Assembly: GCA_965153455.1 (NCBI GenBank)
Contig: OZ234503.1
Coordinates: 5,394,001-5,458,000, forward strand
From: Sphagnum compactum
Lineage: Eukaryota > Bryophyta > Sphagnopsida > Sphagnales
DNA: 64,000 nucleotides
Direction of reading: 5' to 3'
A program made the translations under genes and the position numbers. Below, piece by piece: positions 60,704 to 64,000 of this stretch (positions within the stretch are counted from its first letter, which is position 1; each line of letters opens with the position of its first letter). The notes beneath the pieces are model-generated. The model saw nothing but the letters and a program-made list of their open reading frames with translations. It made no database searches and was not told where the DNA came from.

Positions 60704-60825
60704 TGGGCACACCATATGGGATAAAATTGAAGTGATTTTGGGAACATCTTGGGGAAAAACTTGAAAACTTGGGGAACTCCATGGGATCAAGATGAAAACA
60801 TGTTGGGAACACTTGGGAACAAGGA
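60704..60825 (+). repeat. Tandem duplication, about 60 bp unit
   Basis: Two copies share 'ttgggcacaccatatgggat' or its variant 'ttggggaactccatgggat', then 'ttgggaaca' and 'ttggg'. Confidence 0.6.
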
Positions 60826-61114
60826 AAAAAACTAAAAAAACTCCCATTACCCACCCCCAAAACAGAAAAAATTGGGCCCATCATGAGTGCATGCTAAACC
60901 TTTTCATTAGTTGCATGAAATTTTTATATCCAAAACTATTGGTCACCATTTTCGGCTTGGGCTAATGGTAGGGGCAAAGTTTTGGGGACATAATGTTGCA
61001 TACTTCTACATTCTATTGTAAACATGTTGTAACAAAAAAATGACAAATGACTTGATAATTTATTTTGTAGATGAAAGAAATATGATATAATTTAAGAAAT
61101 GTAATCTGATCAAT

Positions 61115-61590
61115 GCTGGATGGTTGCAATATGAACAATTTGATATAATCTAGGAGCAATGGAAGATGGTTCCAATTTGAGAAATGCAAACTAGTTTTTG
61201 ACAATTCTCAATTTCATTATTTATGTTATAATTGTCAAAAATATGGAGATGGTGGTTTGAAATGTGAAAAAGTTAGTGTTAATAGGAAATTGAAAAGGAT
61301 TTGGTGCTCTGTTTTTTTTTTAGATGGTAGATGGTTATAATTTGAATAAGGTAAGTTAGTTTTTGGGAGTTTGAATCTAATCATTTATGTTATTGCAATT
61401 GTCAAAACTTTGAAAATGTTGATTCAATTGTAAACAAGTTAGTGTTAACAAGAATTTGAAACATGATTTGATGTTGTGTTTTGTTTATTAGATGGAAAAT
61501 GGTTGTCATCTGAGCAATGCAAACTAGTTTTTGAGAATGTAAGTGTGTGATTACAATTGTTAAAGTTGAAGATGGTGTTTTCAAACAAAT
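61115..61590 (+). repeat. Tandem repeat, about 167 bp unit, three copies
   Basis: The block 'atggttccaatttgagaaat' and its variants, followed by 'gcaaactagtttttga', begins near 61163, 61330 and 61496. The copies also share 'aattgtcaaa', 'aagttagtgttaa' and 'gatttg(g/a)tg'. A partial fourth copy precedes them near 61119. Confidence 0.75.
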
Positions 61591-62470
61591 CCATTTGTGT
61601 GGAACTACATCCATTTGTGTGGAGCTTTGAAGGTCTTCTTTTTCAATTTGCTACTTTTGTGATTTATTTCGATAGTTGGTTTACTTTTAATTTTGTTCAA
61701 TTGTTAATGATGTAGCATGACAAATGGAAAGTACTATGCTTGTTTCTTTTGATGTTCCTCTTATACTAATGGCAGGAACAATATGGGTGTAGTTGAACAT
61801 TTTGAGGAAGTATGATTTCAAGCTTTCTTTTTACAATAGTGGAGAAGAACTTGTGCAAGCTTCCCATGCTTTTTGTGGTGATGATGGGGAGATGACAAGG
61901 AGAAAGTTGTTTTAAGATTTTGTTAACATTGAATTACAAGCTCAACTTTATCCTCATACAAAATATTGTATTTTAGATTCCAAATCTTCATTTTATGAAG
62001 ATTCATTTTTAGTAAACATTGGGCTTAACATTGCCCTATGTGCACACGATAGCAAGGACACTGTGTTTTCACTTTTGTTACATAACATTGGATATGTGAA
62101 TGGGCTTCTTGTCTTTTTTATCCTTAACATTGAGCTAATATCAATGTTTTTTGGGTCAATTTTGTGATGTAGCCAAAATTGCAGTCATCCATTGGAACAT
62201 TTAACCAAAATTTGGCTGAAAGCTAAACATGAAAATACAAATTTAAAAAACATCTTTCTATACTTTTGGCTACTTACTTGCAGCCTATATAGATAAATAT
62301 TTGGAAATTTTTTAAAAAGAAAATCAAACTATTGGCTATTGAAATTTAAATAAATTCATTTTAGCACTTTTAATTTTTTGTTTCGCTTTTTGCTATAAAT
62401 AGCCAGAAAAAAATAGCGGCTTAATTTGCACTTAAAAAAGAACTCCAGGTGTGAAGCTAGCTCTAGTTTA
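61591..62470. other. No gene; TAGCCAAA-type words
   Basis: The words 'tagccaaaa' and 'ttggctg'/'ttggcta' recur between 62170 and 62410, as they do in front of GOS12 at 46.4-47.5 kb. Confidence 0.4.
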
Positions 62471-62473
62471 GCT

Positions 62474-62488
62474 AAACCCTAAACCCTA
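62474..62488 (+). promoter_or_regulatory. Double telo-box
   Basis: AAACCCTAAACCCTA, a word common in promoters and leaders of plant growth and translation genes. It stands at the border between AT-rich DNA and GC-richer sequence, as expected for a transcription start region. Confidence 0.5.
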
Positions 62489-62499
62489 TCCATTGGAGA

Positions 62500-63932
62500 A
62501 CTGCTGCTCCTGCACAAAATCGTCCATTTGAGGAGGTTGCCATAAGAAAAGGAAAGAAGCTACACGGCTATGGCGTCCAGTGCGCAAACAAATTGCACAA
62601 ATCTCCATAGTCTTGAACAGATGTGCTTCTAGGAGAGCGCGGATCTGGTTGAAGACTAGCGGCGGATTACCTATCATTGAAGAAAGGTGCGTAATTGTTT
62701 TTTCATCTCAGGTTTGGTCAAGGTTTTGAATAAATTTTAGTGATAAGAATGTGTGGAGGAAGTGAACAAACTGCTGCAAAGAAAGTATGCAGGAGTCACG
62801 GAAGATATGAACGCGTTCTTTGGTACCTAGTGGCGACAGCATAACTGGAAAGGAAAAAATAAAATAAAAATGTATGTACGGACGATTCAACGCAAAGCGT
62901 TTGGTATTGTCAAGAGCTCTGCGGTTTTATGTTTATGCGGTAACCATAATTTTCCTCAGTTTTGAAAGAAGGGAAGTGCTGAGCTTCCTGAAAGAAAAGA
63001 AAAATAGAAACTGATAGAGTTCTTTTGTTGCAAAATGATAAGAAATAACGGCGGCCATTCCTTGTACGTTGGTAAAGAATCGCCGTAAGATCATGTTGCG
63101 GGGAGAATTGTGGAGGAAAAAAGTCACTTAGAAATTCCAATTCCAATCATTGTGGTGTGCAATAATATTGAGGACGCGGAAGAGGTGAAGAAGATGTGGA
63201 ATGTCGAATCTGGATTGTGTCAAGAGAAAGACTGGCAAATTTTGTTGTAGAACTGCAAGGGATCAGAGAAATGGAAGCAAATTGTGGTAAATTCTCAAGG
63301 AAATTAACCATAATTTGAATGCTTTGTTAATATCTTTTGACAGGATTGAAGCATTGTGTTGGTTTGGGGAGCGGTGGAGAAGTCAAGAACCTGAAAGGAG
63401 TTTTGCAGTAAGCTTTTTTAGACAGTTAGTAAAGGATCAGAGAAATGGAAGCAAAATGCGGTAAATTCTGAAGGACATTCTGTTGTACATGTGTACTGAA
63501 TCAGAGAAATGGAAGCCAAAATGTGGTAAACTGAAGGAAAGTAACCGTATCTTGAAGTATTTTGCTATATAATTTTTGACAGGAATGGAGCATTGTGATG
63601 ATGTTTTAGAGAGGTGTGGAGAAGTCAAGAACTGGAAGGAGTTTTGCAGTAAAGCTTTAGACATAAGAGAATTGGTTCCACAGAGTGGAGAGACGAAATC
63701 AATTCCTTGTAGAAGGCAAGGTTCTCAAGGAGACTTGCAGAGGTTCAGAGATAACTGAAAACCTTTTTGTGCATTACAGAGTTGTGCGAGGGACTAAAGG
63801 ACTTTTAGTGTACTTTTTTCTGAGCAGGTAGGTACTGGATAAGTGTGGTACCATTTGTTTAGTTGCCATGATTGCTGTTGAGGATTTGCAGTAAGGGTTT
63901 AGGGTTCAAGACAATTCTAAAGGGAAAAAGGG
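62500..63932 (+). other. Likely 5' part of a locus that continues right, unresolved
   Basis: Composition is less AT-rich than the desert. Blocks of exon-like sequence occur, best at 63584-63754 (frame MEHCDDVLERCGEVKNWKEF and onward, preceded by a TTTTTGACAG acceptor-like run). I do not recognise a protein, and these could be untranslated exons. Confidence 0.3.
63160..63670 (+). repeat. Tandem duplication of an exon-like block
   Basis: The words 'gatcagagaaatggaagcaa' (63258, 63435; variant near 63500), 'tttgacagga(t/a)tg', 'gtggagaagtcaagaac' (63373, 63617) and 'ggagttttgcagtaa' (63398, 63639) recur in the same order, about 240 bp apart. The second copy keeps a longer open frame than the first. 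Confidence 0.75.
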
Positions 63933-64000
63933 ATGACAGGAGCTGCAATGTGGATGCAGATGGCGGCAGCTTTGCAACCATCAATTCTATCAGGCATTCC
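63933..64000 (+). CDS. Possible first exon of an unknown gene, cut by the window end
   Basis: An ATG in good purine context (agggATGAC) opens a frame of 22 codons to the edge, MTGAAMWMQMAAALQPSILS and on, which has the Ala/Ser-rich, acid-free look of an organelle targeting peptide. The upstream region carries GC-richer leader-like sequence. It is too short to name. Confidence 0.3.
   Translation, partial: MTGAAMWMQMAAALQPSILSGI

Overview
The window is nuclear DNA of a land plant. Five intron-rich protein genes can be rebuilt exon by exon with GT..AG junctions, their closest recalled relatives are plant proteins, and the DNA between them is AT-rich and full of plant-type transposon remnants (hAT, copia, CACTA, PIF/Harbinger, tRNA-derived SINEs). 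Introns are mostly 100-500 bp. A non-seed plant (fern, lycophyte or bryophyte) is my guess from the general look, but the sequence does not settle it.

Layout. 1-3.8 kb: degenerate repeats, a minisatellite and one weak minus-strand reading frame. 3.84-7.81 kb (+): mitochondrial NADH-cytochrome b5 reductase, 14 exons, 370 aa. 8.25-9.78 kb: a long degenerate minisatellite that fills the whole gap up to the next gene. 9.81-15.29 kb (+): a spinster-like major facilitator (probable sphingolipid transporter), 16 exons, with one apparent frameshift and one defective donor site. 15.3-19.1 kb: no recognisable gene. 19.09-22.51 kb (-): TLDc-domain protein, 9 exons, 477 aa. 22.5-36.6 kb: repeat and transposon desert with a hAT transposase pseudogene carrying two nested MITEs, an internally deleted copia LTR element with target-site duplication, a second hAT fragment and a second minisatellite split by an insertion. 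36.66-40.18 kb (-): biotin-protein ligase (holocarboxylase synthetase), 11 exons, 495 aa. 40.2-47.5 kb: repeats, including a copia reverse-transcriptase scrap. 47.72-50.71 kb (+): Golgi Qb-SNARE GOS12, 6 exons, 236 aa. 50.7-62.4 kb: AT-rich desert with a Harbinger transposase scrap and several tandem duplications. 62.4-64.0 kb (+): the promoter-like start of a further, incomplete locus with a duplicated exon-like block.

The five genes are ordinary housekeeping functions (redox, lipid transport, TLDc stress/V-ATPase family, biotinylation, vesicle fusion). They form no pathway cluster and have separate promoters. I found no new multi-gene system. The most informative signals are the stratigraphy of nested transposons with readable target-site duplications, the minisatellite that forms the immediate upstream region of the transporter gene, a perfect GC-rich palindrome just upstream of the biotin ligase, and the two lesions in the transporter gene.
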